From Prevotella sp. (GTDB lineage: Bacteria; Bacteroidota; Bacteroidia; Bacteroidales; Bacteroidaceae), in assembly GCA_017477435.1 (NCBI GenBank), contig JAFUVV010000033.1, forward strand, positions 1 to 47,449: a DNA stretch of 47,449 nucleotides. The letters run 5' to 3'. A model generated the notes under the pieces. That model was not told where the DNA came from. It ran no database searches and saw nothing but the letters and a program-made list of their open reading frames with translations. Shown piece after piece: positions 1 to 8,600 of this stretch. How positions within the stretch are numbered: position 1 is the stretch's first letter; each line of letters opens with the position of its first letter. Made by a program: the position numbers and the translations under genes.

Positions 1-42
1 AAAACGCTGCAATTACCTCTGTTTCAATTCTCTGCCGCGATT

Positions 43-60
43 CCCCTCCCCAGGGAGGGG
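43..60. repeat. GC-rich inverted repeat CCCCTCCC-CA-GGGAGGGG
   Basis: Perfect 8-bp arms around a CA loop, followed by a G-rich tail (TTAGGGGTGGGCTTTG). A similar CCTCCC/GGGAGG hairpin followed by ACTTTG lies at 38046-38076, so this looks like a dispersed extragenic element of the genome. No gene is visible in 1-366; the rest of that gap is AT-rich low-complexity sequence with several TATCGTT/TTCGTTATCGTT words between 235 and 305. Confidence 0.6.
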
Positions 61-84
61 TTAGGGGTGGGCTTTGCTTTTTCA

Positions 85-162
85 TCAACCCAATGGGTTG
101 ACGTCATCAAAGGGCCCAAGTAACAGTCTTAAAGGGCCCATCTAATGCCATTAAAGGGCCCA
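85..162. repeat. 22-bp-phased array: AAAGGGCCCA x3 plus an upstream palindrome
   Basis: AAAGGGCCCA occurs at 109-118, 131-140 and 153-162, exactly 22 bp apart, with unrelated 12-bp spacers. One period upstream (centre 93, about 21.5 bp before the first GGGCCC centre) sits a different palindrome, TCAACCCAATGGGTTGA (85-101). The GGGCCC core is itself palindromic. The phasing matches the other 22-bp arrays of this window, but the sequence does not. Confidence 0.8.
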
Positions 163-366
163 CTTACCAGCACCAAAATCACATTCTTCAATCCTTAAAT
201 ACTTAAATTATTCTTCTCTTTTTCCTTTTTCTTGTACTGTTTATCGTTTTTCGTCATCGTTTCTTTGTTTTTTTTGTCTATCGTTATTGTTTTTTCGTTA
301 TCGTTAAAATAGTGGTTTCAATTTGTCACTTTTTCATCTTTTCCAGCTTTAACACAAAAAAATCGC

Positions 367-600
367 ATGATTCTTTTGCAGTTACGCACCAATTTTCTAA
401 CTTTGGGGCAAAATCTGAGAAACATGAACAGGACGAATGCTATTAATTTAAGTTTTAAACAAGCAAGAATAATAGAGCAATCTATAATTAACAGCTATGG
501 ATTTTCAAGATATGGAGGGCAGTTGTACAACATAAGGAACTCCATTTCTCCAAAATATTGGCATGATTTTGGGATTAGAGTTGTAATATCAATAAAATAA
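367..600 (+). pseudogene. C-terminal remnant of an Rhs/polymorphic toxin tip
   Basis: The 77-residue frame carries an ARIIEQ...YGFSRYGGQL...NSISPKYW pattern, which from memory of the families resembles the extreme C-terminus of toxin domains carried by Rhs-type proteins. No core or export domain precedes it in frame; 1-366 has no coding signal. It stops 5 bp before the next gene, the spacing usual for a toxin and its immunity gene. Its base composition is far more AT-rich than the housekeeping genes downstream, which suggests acquired DNA. I infer a displaced, orphan toxin tip whose delivery module is lost. A small genuine protein is possible; the family assignment rests on motif resemblance only. 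Confidence 0.45.
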
Positions 601-605
601 ATTGT

Positions 606-1088
606 ATGAAAAGGATTTATATTAAGAAGGGAGACATTTTTTGTATAAATATAGATAATAAGGAGAAGGTTTTCTTCCAATTTCTCACAACGGATATTAC
701 ACAGTTAAATAGTTGTGTAATACGTGTTTTCAAAAAAAAATATTGCATTAGTTACACCCCCACTATTAATGAGATTCTTAAAGATGAGATTGATTTTTAT
801 GTTCATACTATTATTAAATTAGGTATAAAAAACAATGTTTGGGAGAAGGTGGGCCATAGCATGGATTTAGGGCAAACAGATAACATAATGTTTAAAATGG
901 ATGCCAGTGAAAATCGTATTGTTCAAAAGTCGTACAATTGGCTTATATGGAGAATAAACACCCCTATGATACGAATTGGTGAAATGAAGGAAGAATATAG
1001 ACATTTTCACTATGGTCCAGTTCTTCCTTATACTTTTATTATAAATAGAATTAAAACGGGTGATTTCGGATTTCCGATACCTGAGTAA
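606..1088 (+). CDS. Putative immunity protein (Imm26-like)
   Basis: 160 residues, soluble, no signal peptide or membrane segment. The N-terminus (KKGDIFCINIDNKEKVFFQF) fits the start of the Imm26-type fold, in which a GD(I/V)F-I-L-D motif is followed by strands; the rest is rich in Lys, Ile and aromatic residues. It begins 5 bp after the toxin-tip frame and shares its low GC content. In polymorphic toxin systems the immunity gene directly follows the toxin tip and protects the cell by binding the toxin domain. Because the toxin is only a fragment here, the gene may persist as orphan immunity against neighbours carrying the same toxin. The family call is tentative; an unrelated small protein is the alternative. 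Confidence 0.5.
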   Translation: MKRIYIKKGDIFCINIDNKEKVFFQFLTTDITQLNSCVIRVFKKKYCISYTPTINEILKDEIDFYVHTIIKLGIKNNVWEKVGHSMDLGQTDNIMFKMDASENRIVQKSYNWLIWRINTPMIRIGEMKEEYRHFHYGPVLPYTFIINRIKTGDFGFPIPE

Positions 1089-1144
1089 AAAATCAGATTT
1101 AAGTTATAGTCAAATGAGGATTTCCTATAAAAGTTGCAGAAATC

Positions 1145-1298
1145 TTGACGGCGGTGCTCTATCATAAGGAATCGAGGGAGAACCGCGACGAGCTGCTGTT
1201 CATGCAGGCGGACACCCTCGGGAGCATACGCAGGATATACGGCAAGACGGGCTCGACGGTGTATTTGAGGCTACATACGATGCTTGGGGTGCAAAATA
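1145..1298 (+). pseudogene. Frameshifted Rhs core fragment
   Basis: One frame encodes LLFMQADTLGSIRRIYGKTGSTV, and the frame shifted by one or two bases continues VFEATYDAWGAK before TAA (1296-1298). Together they reproduce the Rhs core signature (H/D-xLGSI-R ... V-F-A-x-YDAWG), the segment just before the variable toxin tip. So an indel around 1259-1263 broke the reading frame. There is no upstream start or YD-repeat region. It lies 3' of a toxin-tip and immunity pair, the arrangement expected when Rhs tips are displaced by recombination and left as orphan modules. Not functional as an Rhs protein. Confidence 0.6.
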
Positions 1299-1530
1299 AC
1301 ACTATAGTTATCTGCCTATGGCACGACTTGACGGCATGAGGGAGTTTTGTTTGTCGGTGATAAACACAAAATAAACAGAAAGAATTGGTGGGGCGGAAGA
1401 ATGTTGCTGACTTTGCAACATCATGCTTTGCATGTTGATTGAATTCTTCGCATGTTGCCTTTGTATGTTAATATATTATTTTTTTGAATGATTTTTTTGA
1501 AAAAAATAGGATGTTTTTGCAAGAATTTGT

Positions 1531-1538
1531 TAATTTTG
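1531..1538 (+). promoter_or_regulatory. Bacteroidota -7 element for the acyltransferase operon
   Basis: TAATTTTG matches TAnnTTTG and ends 20 bp before the ATG at 1559, giving a very short leader. No well-spaced TTTG is seen upstream; T-runs occur at 1492-1498 and 1514-1518. The rest of the 1299-1558 gap holds repeated GCATGTTG/GCAACAT words but no gene. Confidence 0.5.
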
Positions 1539-1558
1539 CAGAATATAGTGACTAAATC

Positions 1559-2386
1559 ATGGACGAAGAATTTAGGAAAACGATAGACCTCGACGCTGTT
1601 CTGCGTGGCAAGATGGGCGCCAAGGCAAAGTGGGTGCCACGATTTCTTGTGAATTGGTTGAAGAAAACCATCCACGAAGACGAAGTGAACCGCTTCCTCT
1701 GGGAAAGCCGCGACAAGGTAGGCGTCGACTGGCTTGAGGAATGTGTGCGCTATCTTGACATGACGCTCAACATCGAGGGCATGGAGAACCTTCCTCCTGC
1801 CGACGACGGCCGGCTCTACACGCTCGTCTCGAACCATCCGCTGGGCGGTGCCGACGGTGTTGCGCTCGGTGCAATCATCGGCCGCCACTTCAATGGAAAC
1901 TTCCGCTATCTGGTCAACGACCTGCTACTCAACCTTCCAGGACTTGCTCCCGTGAGCATTGGCATCAACAAGACGGGCGGCCAGAGCCGATCGTTCCCCG
2001 CAATGGTGGAGGCGGGTTTCCAAAGCAAGAACCACATGCTCATGTTCCCGGCAGGACTCTGCTCGCGCAAGATCGACGGAAAGATAGCCGACCTGCCGTG
2101 GAAGAAGACGTTCATTTCAAAGAGCGTAGAATATCAGAGAGACGTGATTCCCATTCACTTCAGTGGACAAAACTCAGACAAATTCTACAACATAGCCAAC
2201 ATCTGTAAAAAATTAAACTTGAAATTCAATGTCGCCATGCTGTTCCTCGTAGATGAGATGTATAAGAACGTCCACAAGACCTTCCGCGTGGCAATAGGCA
2301 AGCCGATACCCTGGCAGACATTTGACAAGAGTCACACGCCGACAGAATGGGCACAGATTGTGAGGGAAGGAGTATATAAACTGTAA
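1559..2386 (+). CDS. glsA: Lysophospholipid-type O-acyltransferase (GlsA-like)
   Basis: 275 residues of the PlsC/LPLAT superfamily. The catalytic motif is SNHPLGGADG (H93 and D99, an HX5D variant typical of this Bacteroidota subfamily), and FPAGLCSRK (163-171) occupies the place of the substrate-binding EGxxS/R block. The next gene, 26 bp downstream, is a GNAT-type N-acyltransferase. In Bacteroides the glsA/glsB pair makes N-acyl-3-acyloxyacyl glycine lipids: GlsB acylates the amine, GlsA adds the second chain. By that precedent this protein would esterify the 3-hydroxyl of a mono-acylated amino acid at the inner membrane. The head group (glycine, ornithine or serine-glycine) cannot be read from sequence. 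Start chosen at the ATG 20 bp after the -7 element. Confidence 0.8.
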   Translation: MDEEFRKTIDLDAVLRGKMGAKAKWVPRFLVNWLKKTIHEDEVNRFLWESRDKVGVDWLEECVRYLDMTLNIEGMENLPPADDGRLYTLVSNHPLGGADGVALGAIIGRHFNGNFRYLVNDLLLNLPGLAPVSIGINKTGGQSRSFPAMVEAGFQSKNHMLMFPAGLCSRKIDGKIADLPWKKTFISKSVEYQRDVIPIHFSGQNSDKFYNIANICKKLNLKFNVAMLFLVDEMYKNVHKTFRVAIGKPIPWQTFDKSHTPTEWAQIVREGVYKL

Positions 2387-2412
2387 GATGCCGACAGAGA
2401 AGAAGAATTATT

Positions 2413-3423
2413 ATGGAATATATATCAGAAGAAATTATTCAACCCGTTGACAAAGAGTTGCTTATCTCGGAGCTTACACCAGAGAAGCAACTGCGAATGA
2501 CCAACAAGAGTCATAACAAAATCTTCATCGTCACCGCCCACGATTCGCCCAACGTAATGCGCGAGATCGGTCGTCTGCGTGAGCTTGCCTTCCGCGAGGC
2601 AGGAGGTGGCACGGGAAAGGCAATAGACATCGACGAGTTTGACACCTGTGAGAACTGCTACAAACAGCTCATCGTCTGGAATCCAGATACATGCGAGATA
2701 ATAGGAGGCTATCGCTATCTCTTCGGCCGCGACTGGGAAATGGATGATAACGGACAGCCGCGGCTTGCAACAAGCCACATGTTCCACTTCTCGGAAAAGT
2801 TCCTTAAGGAATACATGCCATACACCGTAGAACTCGGCCGCTCGTTTGTCTCCCCCGAGTATCAGAACGTGAGAAAGAACACGAAAAGCATCTTCGCACT
2901 CGACAACCTCTGGGACGGCATCGGAGCGCTCACAGTGCTAAACCCCGATGTGAAGTATTTCTTCGGCAAGGTGACAATGTATCCGTCATACATCCGACGC
3001 GGCAGGGATATGATCCTGTATTTCCTTAAAAAGCATTTTGGCGACAAGGAAGAGCTGATTGTCCCGATGAAACCGCTGATTATTGAAACCGACGAAAAGG
3101 AACTTGCAAAGATTTTCACCGAAGACGACTTCCGCTCCGACTATCGCATACTGAACCGCGAGATCCGCAACTTGGGCTACAACATCCCGCCGCTTGTGAA
3201 TGCATACATGAGTCTGTCGCCGACAATGAAACTCTTCGGTACAGCCATCAACTACGGCTTCGGCGACGTGGAAGAAACGGGTATCCTTATCGCTGTCGAT
3301 GAAATCCTCGAAGAGAAACGCGTCAGGCACATCGACTCGTTCATAGCAGAGCATCCAGAGGCGCTTAGCATCACGTCGGGAGCAAACAACGTAGTGTACA
3401 AAGAGAGCGAAAAGTCTCGATGA
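2413..3423 (+). CDS. glsB: GNAT N-acyltransferase for amino-acid lipids (GlsB/OlsB-like)
   Basis: 336 residues. The block LRELAFREAGGGTGKAIDID near residues 56-75 and ELGRSFVSPEY near 143-153 are characteristic of the hemolysin-type acetyltransferase family that includes OlsB and GlsB, which transfer a 3-hydroxyacyl chain from ACP to the alpha-amine of ornithine or glycine. It follows the O-acyltransferase with a 26-bp gap in the same direction, so both steps of one lipid pathway are probably co-transcribed. The C-terminal ~100 residues are an extension shared by Bacteroidota members. The protein is soluble or peripheral. The donor and head-group specificity is inferred from family only. The following gene (GH2) starts 49 bp downstream and is probably a separate unit. 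Confidence 0.8.
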   Translation: MEYISEEIIQPVDKELLISELTPEKQLRMTNKSHNKIFIVTAHDSPNVMREIGRLRELAFREAGGGTGKAIDIDEFDTCENCYKQLIVWNPDTCEIIGGYRYLFGRDWEMDDNGQPRLATSHMFHFSEKFLKEYMPYTVELGRSFVSPEYQNVRKNTKSIFALDNLWDGIGALTVLNPDVKYFFGKVTMYPSYIRRGRDMILYFLKKHFGDKEELIVPMKPLIIETDEKELAKIFTEDDFRSDYRILNREIRNLGYNIPPLVNAYMSLSPTMKLFGTAINYGFGDVEETGILIAVDEILEEKRVRHIDSFIAEHPEALSITSGANNVVYKESEKSR

Positions 3424-3472
3424 AATGGGCAATTTTTGTATTATTTTCATTATAACCTAAAACACCAAAAGC

Positions 3473-5314
3473 ATGAGAAAACTTAAGTCAACAGTCATGG
3501 CAATCATTGCCCTGATGGTACTCGGAAGTGTAGAAAGCAACGCACAGACACCACGCCCGGAATATCCGCGCCCGCAGTTTGAGCGTGCCGATTGGGTCAA
3601 CCTGAATGGCACTTGGACCTACGCGTTCGACTTCGGTCGTACAGGTGCTGAAAGAAAATGGAACGAGCAGAAGAGCTTCGACAACAAGATTACTGTGCCG
3701 TTCTGTCCTGAAAGCAAACTCTCTGGAGTGGAATACACCGATTTCATCAATTCCATCTGGTATCAGCGCAACATCAATATTCCCGCAGGGTGGGATGGGA
3801 AGAAGATTTTCCTGAACTTCGGTGCCGTGGACTACGATGCTACAATCTACATCGACGGAAAATATGTGGCCAATCACAAGGGTGCCGGCTCGTCGTTCAG
3901 CATCGACCTCACCAATAAAGTGAAGCCCGGCAGCAGCCACAACCTCATTGTCAGGGTGAATGATGATCTGCGTGGCGGACTTCAGCCCGGAGGCAAGCAG
4001 AGCACCGGATACTACTCTGCAGGATGTAGTTACACACGTACTACCGGCATCTGGCAGACAGTGTGGATGGAAGCAGTGGCAAAGGAAGGCCTGAAGTCGG
4101 TATTCGCAGTGCCCGACATCGATCAGAAGCAACTCGTCATACAACCGCAGTTCTATACAGAGAAAAATGCTAACAGCCTGGTTGTTACCGTGTACGACGG
4201 CAAGAAGGTTGTTGCCACAAAGACCGTACCTGCAACAAACAACAGCGTCGTGGTGCTTCCTTTCAAGAACCTGAAACTTTGGACACCAGAGACACCAAAC
4301 CTCTACGACGTAACGTATAAGGTCGTTAGCGCCGGCAAGACAATCGACGAGGTGAAGTCGTATGCCGGAATGCGTAAGATACATTGCGAGGGTGGATACT
4401 TCTACCTGAACAACAAGCCCTACTACCAGCGCCTCGTGCTCGACCAGGGATTCTATCCCGACGGTGTATGGACAGCTCCTTCCGACGAAGCCCTGAAGCG
4501 CGACATCGAGATGTCGAAAGAGGTAGGCTTCAACGGAGCACGTCTCCACCAGAAGAACTTCGAAGAGCGTTACTTCTATTGGGCTGATAAACTTGGCTAT
4601 ATCACTTGGGCGGAGTTTGCCAGCTGGGACCTGAACGTGAACAACGAGCTTGCTGCGCGCAACACCATCAGCGAGTGGACCGAACTCGTGGAGCGCGACC
4701 GCAACCACCCATCTATCGTCACATGGACACCGTTCAACGAGACATGGGGCGCTGCCGATACCGGTGCTTATCCGCGTATGATGATCGACCTGTACAACAT
4801 TACTAAGGCCATGGACCCCACACGTCCCATCAACGATGCCAGCGGTGACTGTCATGTGCTGACCGACATCTGGACCGTGCACAACTACAAGCGCGGTCAG
4901 GATCTGCAGAACGACCTTGTCTTCAAGGCAGGCGAAGAGCCATATCGTAACATCAACATCAACGACCGCCGCCATCAGAACTTCGCCCGCTACGACGGAC
5001 AGCCGTACATGGTCGACGAGTTCGGCGGACTGGGTTGGATTAAGCCCGAGGAGCGCAGCTCGTCGTGGGGATATGGCGCACAGATAGAGACCCTCGAGGA
5101 ATTCTATCAGATTCTGAAGGATGAGGTGGAAGCGCTGAAGGCCTCGAAGCACGTGGTCGGCTTCTGCTATACACAGATTACCGATGTGGAGCAGGAGAAG
5201 AACGGTATCTACTACTACGACCGCACTCCTAAGTTCGACAGCAAGCGTCTGAAGGAGATATTCGAAAGCATTCCTTCGGTCATCGAGAATCCTGTCGACC
5301 TGATACAGCCATAA
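3473..5314 (+). CDS. Secreted GH2-family glycoside hydrolase
   Basis: 613 residues with a Sec signal peptide (hydrophobic core about 7-20, cleavage after NAQ at 25). Domain order is typical of GH2: sugar-binding jelly roll (about 35-200, with WYQRNINIP and VDYDATIYIDGKYV), an Ig-like sandwich (about 205-300) and a TIM barrel (about 305-613). The acid/base is E423 in PFNETWG and the nucleophile E516 in MVDEFGG, so it should be active. At just over 600 residues it is a short GH2 without extra C-terminal domains. Retaining beta-galactosidase, beta-glucuronidase, beta-mannosidase and alpha-L-arabinopyranosidase activities all occur in GH2 and cannot be separated by eye. Likely periplasmic. It ends at a strong terminator. 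Confidence 0.88.
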   Translation: MRKLKSTVMAIIALMVLGSVESNAQTPRPEYPRPQFERADWVNLNGTWTYAFDFGRTGAERKWNEQKSFDNKITVPFCPESKLSGVEYTDFINSIWYQRNINIPAGWDGKKIFLNFGAVDYDATIYIDGKYVANHKGAGSSFSIDLTNKVKPGSSHNLIVRVNDDLRGGLQPGGKQSTGYYSAGCSYTRTTGIWQTVWMEAVAKEGLKSVFAVPDIDQKQLVIQPQFYTEKNANSLVVTVYDGKKVVATKTVPATNNSVVVLPFKNLKLWTPETPNLYDVTYKVVSAGKTIDEVKSYAGMRKIHCEGGYFYLNNKPYYQRLVLDQGFYPDGVWTAPSDEALKRDIEMSKEVGFNGARLHQKNFEERYFYWADKLGYITWAEFASWDLNVNNELAARNTISEWTELVERDRNHPSIVTWTPFNETWGAADTGAYPRMMIDLYNITKAMDPTRPINDASGDCHVLTDIWTVHNYKRGQDLQNDLVFKAGEEPYRNININDRRHQNFARYDGQPYMVDEFGGLGWIKPEERSSSWGYGAQIETLEEFYQILKDEVEALKASKHVVGFCYTQITDVEQEKNGIYYYDRTPKFDSKRLKEIFESIPSVIENPVDLIQP

Positions 5315-5402
5315 TTGGCGGAAATGACAAAAATTGCCGATTTTATCGGGAGTTTTTGTTTCCGCTGCAGGGAAAAATGCCTGACAGTATATGCAATATA
5401 AA

Positions 5403-5439
5403 ATTATCGGGTGGCAAAGTCATATTGCCACCCGATAAT
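5403..5439. terminator. Bidirectional terminator between convergent genes
   Basis: A perfect 15-bp stem (5403-5417 with 5425-5439; arm ATTATCGGGTGGCAA) closes a 7-nt loop. GTTTTT follows on the + strand and ATTTTA on the - strand, so it can end both the GH2 transcript and the converging PA14-protein transcript. Confidence 0.92.
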
Positions 5440-5471
5440 GTTTTTGGTAGACGGACATAAAAAACCAAGTA

Positions 5472-8400
5472 TTAGTTTATGGCCACTTTCATTGCCTTGC
5501 TTCCTATCCTGACAATGTAGATGCCATTATCCAGTGGGATGCATTCATTCCCCGACATGACCTCTCTTTTCACGCATTCTCCAGCCGGTGTGTAAATGCT
5601 TACGAGCTGGTTGTGTGCATCAAGAATGTGCAATTTGCCGTCATCTGAGAATACACAGACGGGCTCCTGTTCGACGTCGGTGATTCCATCTGGTTCGGGT
5701 AGCTTGGAGTAAAGTTGTGATTGTGGAATTGCCACAGGATAGCTATGTACTCCGTAAATACTCCATCTGAGGTTGATGTGTGCTGTTCCGGCATTCTCGA
5801 AGTATAACAATTCAAGGTAGTAGAATTCGCCATCCTCGAGTCGGGTGTTGAATTTCCATGTTGGTTTGTCCCAGTTGAATCCAAATCCTGGCTGACCGAT
5901 GTATTCGTTGTCGTATTTTCTTATGGGATTTGATAGGTCGCTCAGCTTATATAGTTTGAATGAAAATGCATCGTCGCAATAGACGAGGTTGAAAGTATAG
6001 CGTGCTGTTACCGGTGCAAGCAGGTATCCTGTCCATTTAACAGAGAAGCTCTCGTCGTCGCAAGGTGTATTAAATGGGTTTCCCCAGTCCCAGTCGAATT
6101 CAATTCGTGGGTCGACACGTGTGAACCTATATTCTCCCGGCTGGTCTTGTTCTGGAGATTTATGAAAATCGGTGTTGCGGTAGATGGCGGGAATCGGATT
6201 TCCGAAGTCGGAGCTTCCTTCCCAATATTCTCCTGTGATGCCGTCTCCATTGCCGTTGAAGACATTGTCTTCTGTTGCTTCTTCCGCGTCGCCATAGTCA
6301 GCCGACTGCCTTATTGAATATTTCTGGTCTAATGCCTTAAGTTCTTCGAAAGGTTTCTTTACTATTTCTTCGATATCCGGCGATCCATATGCGTCGATGA
6401 GTCTGTTCATTGGGTCGAGATGTGCTGCAAAGTTCCAGTTCAGGGTTTCGAAAACACCTCCTGTGCGTCTCGGTCTGTCGGATGTGCGGATGGTAAATGC
6501 CTCCATCTGCAATCCTTCTTGTTGTCCGGGGAAGAGTTCCTGATAGAGATTCATCGATTGCTTGGTGTTGTGTGCGGCAATGCGTGCCACTTTCAGCCAG
6601 TGTTCGTCGCCGGTAATCACATAGAGGTGGAAATACTGGAAGGCCGTCCATGCGAATCCGAGGTCGGAAGCTGAGTGTGCTGCTGCGATGTTGTGTTGTC
6701 CTACTATCGATTTGTCGCTTGGCCAGAGGGTGGGCTCGGTCCTGTCTATCTCTACGGGAACTTCGTGCATATAAGTATATGTTTCAGTATATTTTGCCGA
6801 TTGTATTGCGGCATCAAGCCATTTCTGTTCCTTTGTCAGGTCGTATATGGATAGGAATCCCTGCAGGGCTTGTTGGCCGGACTCTGAATCGACATACTGT
6901 GGGTTGTCGATTACGCATGCCACGTAGGCATAGTTCTTGTGGTTGTTTTCGTAAGCCCATTCTGCTGCGCGGATTGCGGTGTCGAGGTATTTCTGCTCGT
7001 TGGTGGCAATGTATAGTTCAACGAGATATCTCACGGCGCATATTGTCTGGTTTTTGTTGTCTTTTCCTCGAGGATGTTTGCCGTCTATTATTATATACGG
7101 CTGATATTCCATGTAGTAGCTGCCGTCTTCGTTTTGGTTCTCCACGAGCCAGTCGCCGAATTTCTTGCATGCCTCTATCCATTTCACTTTGTTTACTCCC
7201 TCTGTTTTTCTGTAGAGGCACCACGCTTCGAGCACTTCTGTGAATCCTGAGCATGCTTGCCGCATAGAGCATTCTGTGTATTCCCATTTGTCTTTTTCCG
7301 GATTGCTTCTGAATCTGCTTTTTGGGAATCCGAGAGTTGACAGTCCTCCTTGTGCCCAGAAGTCGATCACGTCGGTGCCGTGCTTTTTCCAGTCGGCATT
7401 GTTTGAGTCGATACCTGCTCTCATCAATGCGAGTCCTGTGGATGGTTGTAATCCTACGAATCCGAGTTCGTATGTTGTGCAGTCCATGGAGAAGTCGTTA
7501 AGTTTTATACTCCATGGGAATCCTGGTGCTGTGACGGTGACATCTTGCTTCGACTCTCTTTTTATTGGTGAGAGATAGTAATAGTCCAGTGTGTTGATGA
7601 GTGCGTCGTATGCATGCTTAAGGTCGGTTTCATATATTGTTGGGTTATACAGGTCGAAAGCAGTGTTCCATGCGTTCGATACGCTTGTAGCATAGTCGTC
7701 GGTTTTTTCTATTTTGAAATAGACGGAATATTTATGGTATTTTCCTCCGTTGATGAATGGGTGGTATCGTGGTCCTAATCCCCCTGCGTGCTGGTCGTTT
7801 CCTGGCCATGTGGTCAGTGCTGTATATATTTTTTGCGGTCGCTGAAGTGTTATTCCTACTCCTCCGTACTGATAGTCTTGGCTCACTTTCATTCCGCTGG
7901 CGTCGTTGATGCTCGTCGAGCTTGGGCTGTCGGTGCTTATGATGGTAAGGGCCACGCCGCTGTTTTTGTCGCGCATCATCACCACGGGCAGAGTAATGCG
8001 GTCGTCGCGATATTGGAAATCTTTGTCGCTGGCGTTGATGCTGCCTGCCGGCATGTTGCCTTGTTCGGTGAAGCAGGCGTTATATAGCACCGCTGGGATG
8101 AATTTGTCGAGATTCTCGAAGTCGGTGGCATCGGCAGAGTGTAGTCCGAAGCTCGAGTAGAACCCAGTGGTCTCGTCGTCGGTTGTGGTATTGATGTCGA
8201 TTGATCGCTGCAGCGAGAATGCTCCGTCGCCCTTGGCGGTGAATATGTCAGTGACGAGTAGTGTGACGTTCTCGTTATGTACATATTCTGCCTTGAGTGT
8301 AAGCGTGTTTTCGCTTTTCGTTACCGAGTTGTAGTTCGTGTAGATTTTTTTCCCTTCAAAAGTCAGGCATAGTGTGGGATTGCTGCTGTCTTCGTCGTTG

Positions 8401-8555
8401 AATGTCTGTCCGAATCCGGCGAAGGACACTTTGTATTTCCCGTCGGCTGTCTCGTCGACGTTCATTGTCACGTTGCCCGAGGTGAGTTTTTCGCTGCTCC
8501 ATGCTGTGGTGGCTGCGAGGGCAAGTAGTAGAAGTAGGTTTTTTTTCATTTTCAT
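5472..8555 (-). CDS. Large secreted protein: six-hairpin-type domain + PA14 + C-terminal tail
   Basis: 1027 residues. The Sec signal is MKMKKNLLLLLALAATTAWS. The region to about 330 is beta-rich; about 330-760 has alternating aromatic and helical segments (repeated LDTAIRAAEWAY, WLDAAIQSAKY, WLKVARIAAHN pairs) that fit an (alpha/alpha)6 barrel as in many glycosidases and lyases. Residues 770-950 match a PA14 fold (GEYWEG ... FSVKWTGYLLAPVTARYTF), usually carbohydrate binding. The end (DNGIYIVRIGSKAMKVAIN) resembles a secretion-system sorting tail. I do not recognise a CAZy family and do not assign catalytic residues. dgt ends 45 bp upstream and no -7 element is visible between them, so it may be read through from dgt. 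Confidence 0.8.
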   Translation of the reverse strand: MKMKKNLLLLLALAATTAWSSEKLTSGNVTMNVDETADGKYKVSFAGFGQTFNDEDSSNPTLCLTFEGKKIYTNYNSVTKSENTLTLKAEYVHNENVTLLVTDIFTAKGDGAFSLQRSIDINTTTDDETTGFYSSFGLHSADATDFENLDKFIPAVLYNACFTEQGNMPAGSINASDKDFQYRDDRITLPVVMMRDKNSGVALTIISTDSPSSTSINDASGMKVSQDYQYGGVGITLQRPQKIYTALTTWPGNDQHAGGLGPRYHPFINGGKYHKYSVYFKIEKTDDYATSVSNAWNTAFDLYNPTIYETDLKHAYDALINTLDYYYLSPIKRESKQDVTVTAPGFPWSIKLNDFSMDCTTYELGFVGLQPSTGLALMRAGIDSNNADWKKHGTDVIDFWAQGGLSTLGFPKSRFRSNPEKDKWEYTECSMRQACSGFTEVLEAWCLYRKTEGVNKVKWIEACKKFGDWLVENQNEDGSYYMEYQPYIIIDGKHPRGKDNKNQTICAVRYLVELYIATNEQKYLDTAIRAAEWAYENNHKNYAYVACVIDNPQYVDSESGQQALQGFLSIYDLTKEQKWLDAAIQSAKYTETYTYMHEVPVEIDRTEPTLWPSDKSIVGQHNIAAAHSASDLGFAWTAFQYFHLYVITGDEHWLKVARIAAHNTKQSMNLYQELFPGQQEGLQMEAFTIRTSDRPRRTGGVFETLNWNFAAHLDPMNRLIDAYGSPDIEEIVKKPFEELKALDQKYSIRQSADYGDAEEATEDNVFNGNGDGITGEYWEGSSDFGNPIPAIYRNTDFHKSPEQDQPGEYRFTRVDPRIEFDWDWGNPFNTPCDDESFSVKWTGYLLAPVTARYTFNLVYCDDAFSFKLYKLSDLSNPIRKYDNEYIGQPGFGFNWDKPTWKFNTRLEDGEFYYLELLYFENAGTAHINLRWSIYGVHSYPVAIPQSQLYSKLPEPDGITDVEQEPVCVFSDDGKLHILDAHNQLVSIYTPAGECVKREVMSGNECIPLDNGIYIVRIGSKAMKVAIN

Positions 8556-8600
8556 TGGTTTTTAGGTTTTGTGTCCAATCTGTGTGGGTGTTGTTCTGAA

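Noticed and set aside
3488-5152. 554-residue antisense frame opposite the GH2 gene (and similar long antisense frames, for example 10477-12009)
   Set aside because: The sense genes have clear domains and catalytic residues; long antisense frames are a by-product of codon bias and show no domain of their own.
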